Shown here: one piece after another, positions 33,945 through 41,957 of the stretch | How positions within the stretch are numbered: the stretch's first letter is position 1 | How the letters are laid out: the number at the start of each line of letters is the position of its first letter | Source of the DNA: HGM04593 sp045657945 | GTDB lineage: Bacteria > Bacteroidota > Bacteroidia > Bacteroidales > Bacteroidaceae | DNA length: 64,000 nucleotides | NCBI GenBank assembly: GCA_045657945.1 | Contig: JAZOUB010000045.1 | Location: forward strand, 62,001-126,000 | Direction of reading: 5' to 3' | Translations under genes and position numbers: made by a program | The notes under the pieces: model-generated | Told to the model about the DNA's origin: nothing | Databases searched by the model: none | What the model saw: only the letters and a program-made list of their open reading frames with translations

Positions 33945-33985
33945 TGTCACGGCAAAATGTCCCAAATTTGCCGTGACATTTTATT
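33945..33985 (+). terminator. Rho-independent terminator of the 43-residue gene
   Basis: TGTCACGGCAAA / TTTGCCGTGACA, 12-bp perfect stem, followed by TTTTATTT. Confidence 0.85.
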
Positions 33986-34157
33986 TGCTATTAACCCCCA
34001 TTCTATTCTTCTAAACTTTGTTAATAGAACGTGGTATTTTCATTTTTATTGTTACAAATCCCAAAGTTTCTACAAATATAAACGCATAACCAATCCTAAT
34101 GGTTGCTGAGTTGACATTATATTCGCGCCACTCTTTTTAGGGTAAAGTCATATAAAC
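33986..34157. other. Non-coding interval, nothing recognised
   Basis: AT-rich DNA between the terminator of the 43-residue gene and the 3' end of the nuclease-like gene. No ORF or repeat. Confidence 0.4.
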
Positions 34158-35282
34158 TCACCAAATTTTAAAGCAAAATTTACTTTCTTCAAACTGCAAA
34201 TAGATTTTTCCATCAGGAATATCTTTGTTATACCATCCTGCACCCCAAAATCCACCTGCTGGGTTTGCTACATAATCCCAGTAAGAGAAATCAAGTTCCT
34301 TCTCCAATTCTTTATAAAACCCTTGCCATGCATAACTATCCCATTCCATTACTGGAGATTTGCGAAAATTCTGTGTACACTCTTCAATATCATTCAAATA
34401 TTCAATATAACCATTCACTAGGCAATTATCCCCATTATAATGAGACAAACAATTTATTATATCTATTCTTGAAATTGTATTGTACCCCTTTTTCTTTATT
34501 TCCTTGAGCGTTGACAAAGGTTCATTTCCGGTTTTTATATAAACAAAAAACAATTTATTTCGTTTACCTTTATATTCCTCCGTCACAATTGCTTTGTAAC
34601 GTTCAAGTTGTTCGTCATGAATTGATGTATTTGTCTTATCTTCAATAACTAAAAACATATCATCATTTATCTGGGCATAAACATCTATGTTTTGCCATTG
34701 CCTGCCGACTTCTATAGTTTTTACATCAACTGTTTCACCAAGAAGCATTTGAAGAAATTCTTGAGCAACTGCATGCAAATTCGTATCTTCATTTTTATAA
34801 ACAGGATTACTCCATTGTAACAACCATGCAATTATCGCATCCTGACTCAATTCAGATGTAGCATATGAAAATATATTTGGAATATTTGTTCTTTGTTTAG
34901 GCTGATATTGTACATTCAACACATTGGACAATTCTTTTAATCTTGGAGCTAGCATCTCCATATTATCGTTTACATAGCACTTTAATGCGTCCAAAGCTTC
35001 AGGATCCTGAACAAATTCATCTAAATGGCTCTGTTTATTATTTATTACTGCAACCAACATTGTTGCAACATCCAAGACTCTCCATAAAGGTATCTCTTCA
35101 CTTTGTCTTGACCAACGTTGTGCGCTATCGGACCATCGCCATATTTTGGTAGAAAAATCCTCAAAATTCCAACTTGATTTTCCAATAGTAATATATTTTG
35201 CATCACCCGCATTCGCATCTTTTTCCTCATAGTCTACTGTAATGACAGGCTTGTGACTAAGCCAATTTGGTGCATCTTTCAT
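34158..35282 (-). CDS. DUF6530-PD-(D/E)XK nuclease fusion, probably truncated
   Basis: A 374-residue protein. The first ~95 residues (NWLSHKPVITVDYEEKDANA, KIWRWSDSAQRWSRQSEEIP) match DUF6530. From about residue 140 a PD-(D/E)XK nuclease-type domain begins: IFSYATSELSQDAIIAWLL, then the core NIDVYAQINDDMFLVIEDKT with Asp and Glu-x-Lys. It stops early at KFCFKIW; related proteins continue well beyond this point, so the end is probably lost. The gene stands 38 bp after a WYL regulator gene on the same strand, a pairing common in defence systems. DUF6530 fused to a nuclease fold suggests an anti-phage or restriction-like role, by inference. Confidence 0.65.
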   Translation of the reverse strand: MKDAPNWLSHKPVITVDYEEKDANAGDAKYITIGKSSWNFEDFSTKIWRWSDSAQRWSRQSEEIPLWRVLDVATMLVAVINNKQSHLDEFVQDPEALDALKCYVNDNMEMLAPRLKELSNVLNVQYQPKQRTNIPNIFSYATSELSQDAIIAWLLQWSNPVYKNEDTNLHAVAQEFLQMLLGETVDVKTIEVGRQWQNIDVYAQINDDMFLVIEDKTNTSIHDEQLERYKAIVTEEYKGKRNKLFFVYIKTGNEPLSTLKEIKKKGYNTISRIDIINCLSHYNGDNCLVNGYIEYLNDIEECTQNFRKSPVMEWDSYAWQGFYKELEKELDFSYWDYVANPAGGFWGAGWYNKDIPDGKIYLQFEESKFCFKIW

Positions 35283-35320
35283 ATTTATTATATTTTAGTG
35301 TTATAATTGTCATCAATCAT

Positions 35321-36244
35321 TTATTCATATATTTCCTGCATCCTTTCAATCTTCCCGGCAATTTCCTCGCGCAACCACTGCGGTTCAAGAACTTCAACAT
35401 CCTCGCCATGGCGTAGCAGTTCCTGCTGAAAATCATACTCCGGGCGTATGCAGTAAGTAAAAATACTGTAATTGCTGTTGCGTTCAATCTCTTCTTGGGT
35501 ATCATGCAGTTTCAAGTCGCGTATGTAATTGGCCTGCAGTGCCGACACTTTCAATTTCACGACCTCAACATCTAAACTGCGGCAAACTCCAAAGCAGCCA
35601 TCAAAGAACTCTTCGGCATTCCAATCCTTGGGCATTTCAAATGTTTCTTGCTTTACCGTAAGCTGCAATATTCTATCGAGCGAATAAATCATCGGCGGCT
35701 TGTCATTGTAATAAGCGTGAGTGCTTTTCGCAACCATATACCAGCGCTGCTTGAATAGCTTTACACAATAGGGCATTACATCAAAACAGCACTCTTCGTC
35801 ACTCCAATAACTCCTATAAGTGATATTCAGCTGTAGGTTTGCTTTCATTGCATCGATAATCGATTGCAGATACTCCTGCCCCGATGGTATGTTTTCAAGC
35901 AGAATACGTTCTTTTATACTTTGGCTGCCGGAAAGTGTATTCGCAATGCTTAGTGTGCTGTAAAGCCACGATGAAAGACCATTACCGGTTATATCCTCTT
36001 CGTTCTCTATGTAATATCGGTACTTCCCCCTTTGCTCGTTTACAATATCAAGCTTGAAAATATCCCCAATTGCATACCTCCAATTATCAAATGTGCGTTT
36101 AGGAAGTTCCAGGCCCATACTGATGTCATCATCATTGATCCACAAATCATTCAGTTCCTTGAATGAAAGTTTCCTGTGCTGGTAAATAGTCCTGATGACC
36201 CAAACATATTTACCAATCAATCCTTGTCCCCTATCGTTGTCCAT
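35321..36244 (-). CDS. WYL-domain transcriptional regulator
   Basis: About 307 residues from MDNDRGQGLIGKYVWVIRTI; the longer open frame starts within non-conserved sequence. An N-terminal winged-helix segment (TFDNWRYAIGDIFKL) is followed by the WYL domain (about 150-270, YCVKLFKQRWYMVAKS and MIYSLDRILQL) and the WCX-like C-terminus. WYL proteins sense nucleic acid or nucleotide ligands and often control defence loci. It is directly upstream of the PD-(D/E)XK gene, so a regulator-effector pair is likely. Confidence 0.8.
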   Translation of the reverse strand: MDNDRGQGLIGKYVWVIRTIYQHRKLSFKELNDLWINDDDISMGLELPKRTFDNWRYAIGDIFKLDIVNEQRGKYRYYIENEEDITGNGLSSWLYSTLSIANTLSGSQSIKERILLENIPSGQEYLQSIIDAMKANLQLNITYRSYWSDEECCFDVMPYCVKLFKQRWYMVAKSTHAYYNDKPPMIYSLDRILQLTVKQETFEMPKDWNAEEFFDGCFGVCRSLDVEVVKLKVSALQANYIRDLKLHDTQEEIERNSNYSIFTYCIRPEYDFQQELLRHGEDVEVLEPQWLREEIAGKIERMQEIYE

Positions 36245-36288
36245 AGCTTCATTTTTTAGAAATTCGCGATTTACTGCAAATATACAAT

Positions 36289-36317
36289 AAACCTCTGCCA
36301 AATAATGGCAGAGGTTT
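36289..36317 (-). terminator. Terminator of the MATE gene
   Basis: AAACCTCTGCCA / TGGCAGAGGTTT, 12-bp stem with 5-base loop, between the MATE stop and the WYL start, with TTTATTG following on the minus strand. The stem is nearly the same as the one at 29141-29167. Confidence 0.75.
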
Positions 36318-36325
36318 AAAAAATA

Positions 36326-37690
36326 TTAAGAAAAAATCCCCTTGCGGGCCCTGTTTATAAGAAAATAGAGTGCAATTGCAGCAAATGTCGCAATCTCAGA
36401 CAACGGCAATGCCAGCCACATGCCTTTAGTACCGAGAACATCAGGCAAAAGAAAGAAGGCCGGGAACAGGAAGACTACTCCACGCAGCAGAGCGAATATA
36501 GTTGCCGGAGCGACTCTCTTTATGCTCTGCAGGAAACCTATCGCCACCAAGTTCAAGATAAAGAACAGGAAGCCTGTTGCAAAATAGGGGAAGCCATCGA
36601 TTGCAATCTGTGCTGCCGGGTCATTCTCAGCAATGAACAGATGCACCAGGTGTTGAGGGAAAAGAGTGAATGCAATAATAGATACAAGCGAGCTGAGCAC
36701 TGCTGCACGCACAGATATCGATAGAGTCTTTTTCACCCTGTCCCATCGTTCAAGTCCATAGTTGTAGCTCACTATCGGCTGCACAGACTGCGCTATTGAA
36801 TTGCCGAACATGAACACAAAGGGCGTATAATAGCAGGCAACACCGTATGCACCCACACCGGCATCACCCAGATGTTTCATGAACACGAAATTGCCGGCAA
36901 ACAACAACAATGCTATTGTAACCTCGCCAAGCAAGGCCGAGAAACCTATCTTGCATTGATAGACAATATTACGGAGTGAGAGTGTCAGGCTGTTGAGCGA
37001 CATCTTTACCCCACTCATCTTCAACGTGCGGGCATACTTTACAAGATATACGAATGCCATAATACCACCAACAACAGTGCTTATTGACGATGCTATTGCA
37101 GCACCCTTCACACCCATTCCAAGTGGGAAGATAAAGAGCCAGTCAAGAACGATATTCAGCAAAGCCGGCACCACATTGCACCACATTGCGTATTTTGGGG
37201 AACCATCCAGGCGAATGACAAACAGACCTACGATGGACCACATAAGCATTATGCCCGATGGGATGAGATAGATCATATAATCCCTTACCAAAGACATAAG
37301 CGTTTCCGACGCGCCAAGCATGTAGGAAATCAGCTCTGGGGCAAGCAACGTGAATATCATTATACCAATGGCCACGAATGTCGAGAACCATATAGCCTGC
37401 GTCACATTTATGCGTGCCGCCTTCTCATTGTTCTGCGACATGTGGATTGATGCCACAACCGAAGCGCCTGTTCCCACCATCAAAGCAAAGCCAGTGAGCA
37501 CAAGGAATATCGGATAGCATATATTAATGGCAGCAATGCCGTTGCTGCCCACTCCGTGACCTACAAAAATGCCGTCGACCACTGTCAACAGCGACCAGCT
37601 CACCATTCCCAACAACGTGGGTATGAACATCTTTGTAAAAAGCCTCGAGATATTCGTCGTTCCAAAATCTATATCGTCCCTGCCTGACAT
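36326..37690 (-). CDS. MATE-family multidrug/sodium exporter
   Basis: A 454-residue integral membrane protein with about 12 helices and the MATE layout: LFTKMFIPTLLGMVSWSLLT, then VDGIFVGHGVGSNGIAAINI at the start of the first half and the repeated half with SFSALLGEVTIALLLFAGN. The substrate is unknown. It is a single gene with its own terminator. Confidence 0.9.
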   Translation of the reverse strand: MSGRDDIDFGTTNISRLFTKMFIPTLLGMVSWSLLTVVDGIFVGHGVGSNGIAAINICYPIFLVLTGFALMVGTGASVVASIHMSQNNEKAARINVTQAIWFSTFVAIGIMIFTLLAPELISYMLGASETLMSLVRDYMIYLIPSGIMLMWSIVGLFVIRLDGSPKYAMWCNVVPALLNIVLDWLFIFPLGMGVKGAAIASSISTVVGGIMAFVYLVKYARTLKMSGVKMSLNSLTLSLRNIVYQCKIGFSALLGEVTIALLLFAGNFVFMKHLGDAGVGAYGVACYYTPFVFMFGNSIAQSVQPIVSYNYGLERWDRVKKTLSISVRAAVLSSLVSIIAFTLFPQHLVHLFIAENDPAAQIAIDGFPYFATGFLFFILNLVAIGFLQSIKRVAPATIFALLRGVVFLFPAFFLLPDVLGTKGMWLALPLSEIATFAAIALYFLINRARKGIFS

Positions 37691-37860
37691 AATTGTTATT
37701 TTCGCTATTTACCGCAAAAATAACAATTGAAACTGAAAACTGAAAGGTGAAAGGTGAAAACTTGTACAAACGAGAGGGTTGAAGCCTGCTCACACACGCA
37801 ACGAGTGAGGCCGAGTTTAAAGCACACGACAGTGTGGTTAAAGGTAGAAGCGTGTGATTG

Positions 37861-38403
37861 TCACCAACACGTAGTTTTCCGTTCTCCGCTTTCACTTTTC
37901 AGCTTACTAAGCTGATATGCATCGCGCGCATCACCGTTTGCAAGATATATTACTCCACAGCGTTGAAATCCATATTTTTGCAGAATGTGATACATGATTA
38001 CATTGTCGCGATGCGTGTCAATGCGTATGGTGTCTGTATGCAAGAAAGCCCAGTCCAGCAGATGGCGGGCATAGCCCTTGCCGGGCTTTGCAACAGCAAT
38101 GCGATGGATTACATGATAAGGCTCATCGTTCAGCCACGCCCCACCCTCGATATATGAATAAGTGGGATCTGGTCCCTGAATAAAAGCCATGGTTGCCTCA
38201 ATTTCTCCATCTACGCCATCAGTTGCCACATAACACACCCCCTGTTCAATATCATGCCTCACAACATCGACCGACGGATACCCCACACCCCACTGGTGCA
38301 AGTTTCCACTTGCACGCATGATTGCTTTTGCGCTCTCAAAAAGGCGCATCAATGCAGGAATATCATCATATGTTGCTATACGTATATGAAATGCAAATCC
38401 CAT
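37861..38403 (-). CDS. GNAT-family N-acetyltransferase
   Basis: A 180-residue GNAT protein. It has the N-terminal IRIATYDDIPALMRLFES, the acetyl-CoA loop (IAVAKPGKGYARHLLDWAF, where GxGxA is reduced to GKGYA), the end motif YHILQKYGFQRCGVIYL and a short polar tail. The substrate is not predictable. About 170 bp of unassigned DNA with short AACTGAAAGGTG-like direct repeats separates it from the MATE gene. Confidence 0.8.
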   Translation of the reverse strand: MGFAFHIRIATYDDIPALMRLFESAKAIMRASGNLHQWGVGYPSVDVVRHDIEQGVCYVATDGVDGEIEATMAFIQGPDPTYSYIEGGAWLNDEPYHVIHRIAVAKPGKGYARHLLDWAFLHTDTIRIDTHRDNVIMYHILQKYGFQRCGVIYLANGDARDAYQLSKLKSESGERKTTCW

Positions 38404-38520
38404 TGGCTTGATGTATTTTCATAGTTCTATCACAAAACTATAAAAAACGGCGAAACAACAGGCTTTGATATGATAATATTCTTTAGAAATAAAAACAGTT
38501 TCTAATCAACAAACACCATT

Positions 38521-38748
38521 TCATTGCTTTGAAAATGGAAACAACATTCCAATTATGCGACTAATGCCTGCAGGCGCATAGTGCTGTGCAAGCGAAACAA
38601 GCAGTCCGCTCAACGAAAGCACACCGGCAGCACCACTCTTCACACGCTCGGCTGCAGCCTCTTTAGCCATTTCGTTGGCACGCTGCAGGCTGCGCAGTTC
38701 GCGCAACGAACCAATGTCGTGGCAACTATTACCCCTTCTTGTCATCAT
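38521..38748 (-). CDS. Small protein of an envelope cluster
   Basis: About 75 residues from MMTRRGNSCHDIG. The start overlaps by 20 bases the end of the preceding gene. A mainly helical segment with SLRELRSLQRANEMAKEAAA leads to a hydrophobic end (GVLSLSGLLVSLAQHYAPAG). It is conserved in position in Bacteroidales behind a YtxH and a phage-holin-superfamily gene. Its function is unknown. Confidence 0.6.
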   Translation of the reverse strand: MMTRRGNSCHDIGSLRELRSLQRANEMAKEAAAERVKSGAAGVLSLSGLLVSLAQHYAPAGISRIIGMLFPFSKQ

Positions 38749-39091
38749 CTGTACTCTTTTCAAAAAATATCCTTGACAAATGTCTCACAATCCCATCAAC
38801 AAAAAGACGCTCACGCAGCATGTAGACTATCATTGCCGTCAGCAACATTAGCAATGCGGCCACAACAATAGACAACGGCAGCCCAATGTGAGGCAACAGC
38901 AGAATAACGATTGCTACCATCAGTGCCAGGTATGCCACAAAGAGGAGCATGAACAGTACAAAACCGCAAATCACATCGCCAAGCAACAATGACAGATTCT
39001 CTACAATGCGTAATTTGCAACCATCCACGCTCCTCTTTAAAAACTCAAGAGCATCCTTTGAAATATTCCCAATATCGGCTCTAAATCCCAT
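38729..39091 (-). CDS. Phage holin superfamily III-type membrane protein (Actinobacterial holin-X-like)
   Basis: A 120-residue protein with two adjacent membrane helices in the middle (VICGFVLFMLLFVAYLALMV and LPLSIVVAALLMLLTAMIVY) and basic ends, the pattern of the DUF1469/holin-X family, implicated in envelope stress. It lies between YtxH and the 75-residue gene and overlaps the latter. Confidence 0.7.
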   Translation of the reverse strand: MGFRADIGNISKDALEFLKRSVDGCKLRIVENLSLLLGDVICGFVLFMLLFVAYLALMVAIVILLLPHIGLPLSIVVAALLMLLTAMIVYMLRERLFVDGIVRHLSRIFFEKSTDDDKKG

Positions 39092-39116
39092 ACATCCTAT
39101 CCTTCAGAACTGCGTT

Positions 39117-39326
39117 CTATTCCTCAACGACAACCTTTTCCTCGACCTTGCAGTCACATCCCTCCTTGCCGCAGCAACCGGCATGGTCAAAATGTTTCTT
39201 CAAGTCACCAAGCCTATCCTTGATATCCTTGCGCATATCCTCGCCCTTCTTTGGGGCAAACAACATCATCACCAGGCCACCGGCCAGCATGCCACCGGTA
39301 AAGGCCAAAAAATTGCATACTTTCAT
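39117..39326 (-). CDS. YtxH-domain protein
   Basis: A 69-residue protein starting MKVCNFLAFTGGMLAGGLVM with one N-terminal membrane helix and the YtxH motif FAPKKGEDMRKDIKDRL. A Cys/His-rich part (HAGCCGKEGCDCK) lies before the acidic end KVEEKVVVEE, which may hold a metal ion. The motif FAPKKGEDMR is typical of the stress-linked YtxH family. It is the first gene of the three-gene cluster. Confidence 0.75.
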   Translation of the reverse strand: MKVCNFLAFTGGMLAGGLVMMLFAPKKGEDMRKDIKDRLGDLKKHFDHAGCCGKEGCDCKVEEKVVVEE

Positions 39327-39429
39327 AAAAACATAATTTAGCGGTTAACACTTGCAGGTCCAAAGTCCCTCCCGGGCGCTACAGCAAAAGAGAATAACAT
39401 TGCCAAAAGAAAAAACATCGGCCACTTTC

Positions 39430-39460
39430 TTGCTGTTTTATCCCAAAAGCACTACCTTTG
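39430..39460 (+). promoter_or_regulatory. Bacteroidetes-type promoter for the RsiV-like gene
   Basis: TTG (39430-39432), 20-bp spacer, TACCTTTG (39453-39460), a full match to the -7 consensus. The ATG is 31 bases downstream at 39491. Confidence 0.65.
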
Positions 39461-39490
39461 GTTCTCCTGTGGAATATAAACAACAGCAAT

Positions 39491-40318
39491 ATGAAAAAGT
39501 GCGCTACAATTATATTTTATTCAACATTATTTCTCCTTTTTTCCTGTACCGACGGCAAGAAGGCGCCAACAGACACCGGCAACCTGCAGGAAGAGCCACG
39601 CAAAGAGAAGGAAATCAAGATTGACACTATCAACATTCACGAGGAATACACCTTTGCCCATGTAAAGGAGAATGCCCCCACACTGACCATTGACATCAAC
39701 CTGCCAGCCATTGACCTTGGCCATGATGAAGCCACTGCAATGCTCGACAGCGCATTGGCAGTAGGTATTTTCAACAGCCCACATACCCTGCGCGAATCAT
39801 GTGACAGTTTCATTGCCGCACAGAAAAAGAATTTCGACTGGTTGCGCGATGACTACTACAACCTCAAAGAAGAAGGCTTGCCACCGGGACTCATGCAGCA
39901 GTATTGCGACATCACCGGCAATGCAACATTGGGTTATAAAGGATACATAAATTACACCGTGAGCCGCGAGGAGTACTACGGCGGTGCCCACCCCAACACC
40001 TATCACAACATCCTTAACTTCGATCCAAAGACAGGACACGAAGTTGCATTCTATGACATTTTCAAGGAGGGTTGCGAAGAAACCTTGACAGCAATGCTTG
40101 TAGAAGAACTCAGGCGCCATGCCCAAGCATCCACAATTGAGGAACTGCGCGAGAAAGGCTACCTCTATTTCGACTCGGACATGTTCATCTCGCAGAACTT
40201 TATTCTGGGCAACGACGGCGTGACATTCCTCTACAACCGTTACGAGATTGCGCCCTATGCACTCGGTGACATTGCATTGACACTCGATTACAAAACATTA
40301 AAAGATATAATGAAATAA
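39491..40318 (+). CDS. DUF3298/RsiV-family lipoprotein
   Basis: A 275-residue lipoprotein (MKKCATIIFYSTLFLLFSC, lipobox Cys 19). The body contains TVSREEYYGGAHPNTYHNIL and DPKTGHEVAFYDIF, typical of the DUF4163/DUF3298 pair found in RsiV-like proteins, and ends YEIAPYALGDIALTLDYKTL. It is anchored in the envelope facing the periplasm. The start chosen follows the promoter. Its stop overlaps the start of rsmG (TAATG), so the two are coupled. Confidence 0.85.
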   Translation: MKKCATIIFYSTLFLLFSCTDGKKAPTDTGNLQEEPRKEKEIKIDTINIHEEYTFAHVKENAPTLTIDINLPAIDLGHDEATAMLDSALAVGIFNSPHTLRESCDSFIAAQKKNFDWLRDDYYNLKEEGLPPGLMQQYCDITGNATLGYKGYINYTVSREEYYGGAHPNTYHNILNFDPKTGHEVAFYDIFKEGCEETLTAMLVEELRRHAQASTIEELREKGYLYFDSDMFISQNFILGNDGVTFLYNRYEIAPYALGDIALTLDYKTLKDIMK

Positions 40319-40938
40319 TGGAAAGCATAACAAAGTATTTCCCACACCTCAGCGACAAGCAGAAAGAGCAGTTCGCTGCACTCTACGACCTCTACTACGA
40401 CTGGAACAGCAAGATAAATGTCATCTCGCGCAAGGATATCGAGAACCTCTACCTCCACCATGTACTGCACTCACTTGCGATTGCGAAGTACATCACTTTC
40501 AAGCCCGGTACAAAGATAATGGACATGGGCTGCGGTGGCGGTTTCCCCGGTATTCCCCTTGCAATCATGTTCCCCGAGGTGCAGTTCCACCTTGTTGATA
40601 GCATTGGCAAGAAGGTTCGTGTTGCCGGCGAGATAGCACAGGCAATTGGACTTGAAAATGTGCGCACAAGCCACAGTCGTGCCGAGGAAATCAAGGACAA
40701 GTACAGTTTTGTCGTCAGCCGTGCAGTCATGCAGTTGCCCGACCTCGTGAAGATCTGCCGCAAGAACATCTCCAACGAGCAGTTCAACGCCCTGCCCAAC
40801 GGTATCATCTGCCTCAAGGGCGGCGACATGACTGCCGAGACACAGCAGTTCAAGAACAGCCGTGAGATAATTGACATAAGCACTTATTTTAGCGAGGAGT
40901 ATTATAAAGACAAAAAAGTTGTGTACGTACAGGTGTAA
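40318..40938 (+). CDS. rsmG: 16S rRNA (guanine-527-N7)-methyltransferase RsmG
   Basis: A 206-residue SAM-dependent methyltransferase that modifies G527 of 16S rRNA. It shows WNSKINVISRKDIENLYLHH at the start and the SAM-binding motif MDMGCGGGFPGIPLAIMFPE. It has the usual length. The ATG overlaps the stop of the preceding lipoprotein gene. The following 145 bp contain an F1 repeat. Confidence 0.94.
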   Translation: MESITKYFPHLSDKQKEQFAALYDLYYDWNSKINVISRKDIENLYLHHVLHSLAIAKYITFKPGTKIMDMGCGGGFPGIPLAIMFPEVQFHLVDSIGKKVRVAGEIAQAIGLENVRTSHSRAEEIKDKYSFVVSRAVMQLPDLVKICRKNISNEQFNALPNGIICLKGGDMTAETQQFKNSREIIDISTYFSEEYYKDKKVVYVQV

Positions 40939-40944
40939 ATGGAC

Positions 40945-41046
40945 TAAAAAGCGTATCTCTGCGTTATGCTTGCTCGCAAAATCCTCATTTACGCTTAGTA
41001 AACTGCGGTTTTACGATCTGCGCAAGCCTTGAGCTACATCTTTTTA
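40945..41046 (-). repeat. Intergenic repeat family F1, copy c (reversed)
   Basis: On the minus strand it reads AAAAAGATGTAGCTCAAGG, CTTGCGCAG, CCGCAGTTTACT, GTAAATGAGGATTT, CAAGCATAACGCAG and a T-rich end. It matches copy d closely in the centre and copies a/b at the ends. It lies directly after rsmG. Confidence 0.65.
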
Positions 41047-41083
41047 TTCCATTTACAAACGACGAAAAATTAAAAAGACTTTT

Positions 41084-41722
41084 ATGCAACTCAAGAAATT
41101 TATAGTAAACCCCATACAGGTGAACTGCTATCTTCTTTGGGACGACACCAAGGAGGCGGTTCTCATTGACTGTGGAGCATGGTTTCCACAGGAGCGTGAG
41201 CAGATAAGGCAGTTCATTGAGGACAACGGCCTGACATTGAAGCACCACCTCAACACCCATCTGCATTTCGACCATATATTCGGCAATGCATTCATCGAGG
41301 AGACATTCGGTGTAAAAGCCAGCGCCAACGATGCCGACTGGCCATGGGCCGAGAACATCAAGGAGCGTGTAGCGCGCTTTGGCGTGACATACAACGAGGA
41401 TGTCCCCCCACTTGGCCGTGTGCTCAACGACGGCGATGAAATTCTCTTCGGCAACAGCCGCATTGTTGCTATTGCAGTTCCGGGACACTCACCCGGCAGC
41501 CTTGCCTATTACTTGCCACAGGCAAACATGCTCTTCAGTGGCGACGCACTGTTCCGTGGCAGCATAGGCCGCACCGATTTCCCCGACAGCAACCACCGTG
41601 CCTTGATATACGCAATACGCGAAAGACTGCTCACCCTACCCCCGGAGACAGTTGTCTATCCAGGCCACGACCGCGAAACGACAATCGAGTTCGAGAAGAT
41701 GAACAACATGTATCTGAGATAA
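41084..41722 (+). CDS. Metallo-beta-lactamase-fold hydrolase
   Basis: A 212-residue glyoxalase II-like MBL protein with metal motif NTHLHFDHIFGNA (HxHxDH), second His site PGHSPGSLAYY, Asp site FSGDALF and a third His at YPGHDRETT. It probably hydrolyses a thioester such as a glutathione or bacillithiol adduct, but the substrate is not known. It is a single gene ending at a terminator. Confidence 0.88.
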   Translation: MQLKKFIVNPIQVNCYLLWDDTKEAVLIDCGAWFPQEREQIRQFIEDNGLTLKHHLNTHLHFDHIFGNAFIEETFGVKASANDADWPWAENIKERVARFGVTYNEDVPPLGRVLNDGDEILFGNSRIVAIAVPGHSPGSLAYYLPQANMLFSGDALFRGSIGRTDFPDSNHRALIYAIRERLLTLPPETVVYPGHDRETTIEFEKMNNMYLR

Positions 41723-41728
41723 GAAAAG

Positions 41729-41764
41729 AACGAGAGTCACCACAAATGACTCTCGTTTCTGTTT
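41729..41764 (+). terminator. Terminator of the MBL gene
   Basis: ACGAGAGTCA / TGACTCTCGT stem (41730-41739 with 41747-41756), followed by TTCTGTTTTC. Confidence 0.75.
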
Positions 41765-41772
41765 TCGCAGTT

Positions 41773-41946
41773 TTACCACAAATTTCCCCACTGTCCACGA
41801 CTTTCACCTGCCAAGTCGGGGGTATTACCACCCACAGGCCTGTTACCCACATTGGCACTGCCCTGCTCGGCAGATGCCGTAGTCATTATTGGTGCAGTCT
41901 CAAGCTGAACAGCTGTTACTACCGGGATTTTATATTCCTTTTTCAT
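41773..41946 (-). CDS. 57-residue small protein of the MKKxYxxP type
   Basis: MKKEYKIPVVTAVQLETAPI begins this 57-residue product, followed by a Gly/Asn-rich part ending GQWGNLW. Small proteins starting MKK-Y-x-x-P and ending in Trp are frequent in Prevotella/Bacteroides next to surface-protein genes. It begins 11 bp after the stop of the BspA gene on the same strand and is likely co-transcribed. It is shorter than normal annotation limits. Confidence 0.65.
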   Translation of the reverse strand: MKKEYKIPVVTAVQLETAPIMTTASAEQGSANVGNRPVGGNTPDLAGESRGQWGNLW

Positions 41947-41957
41947 ATTTTCACTAT

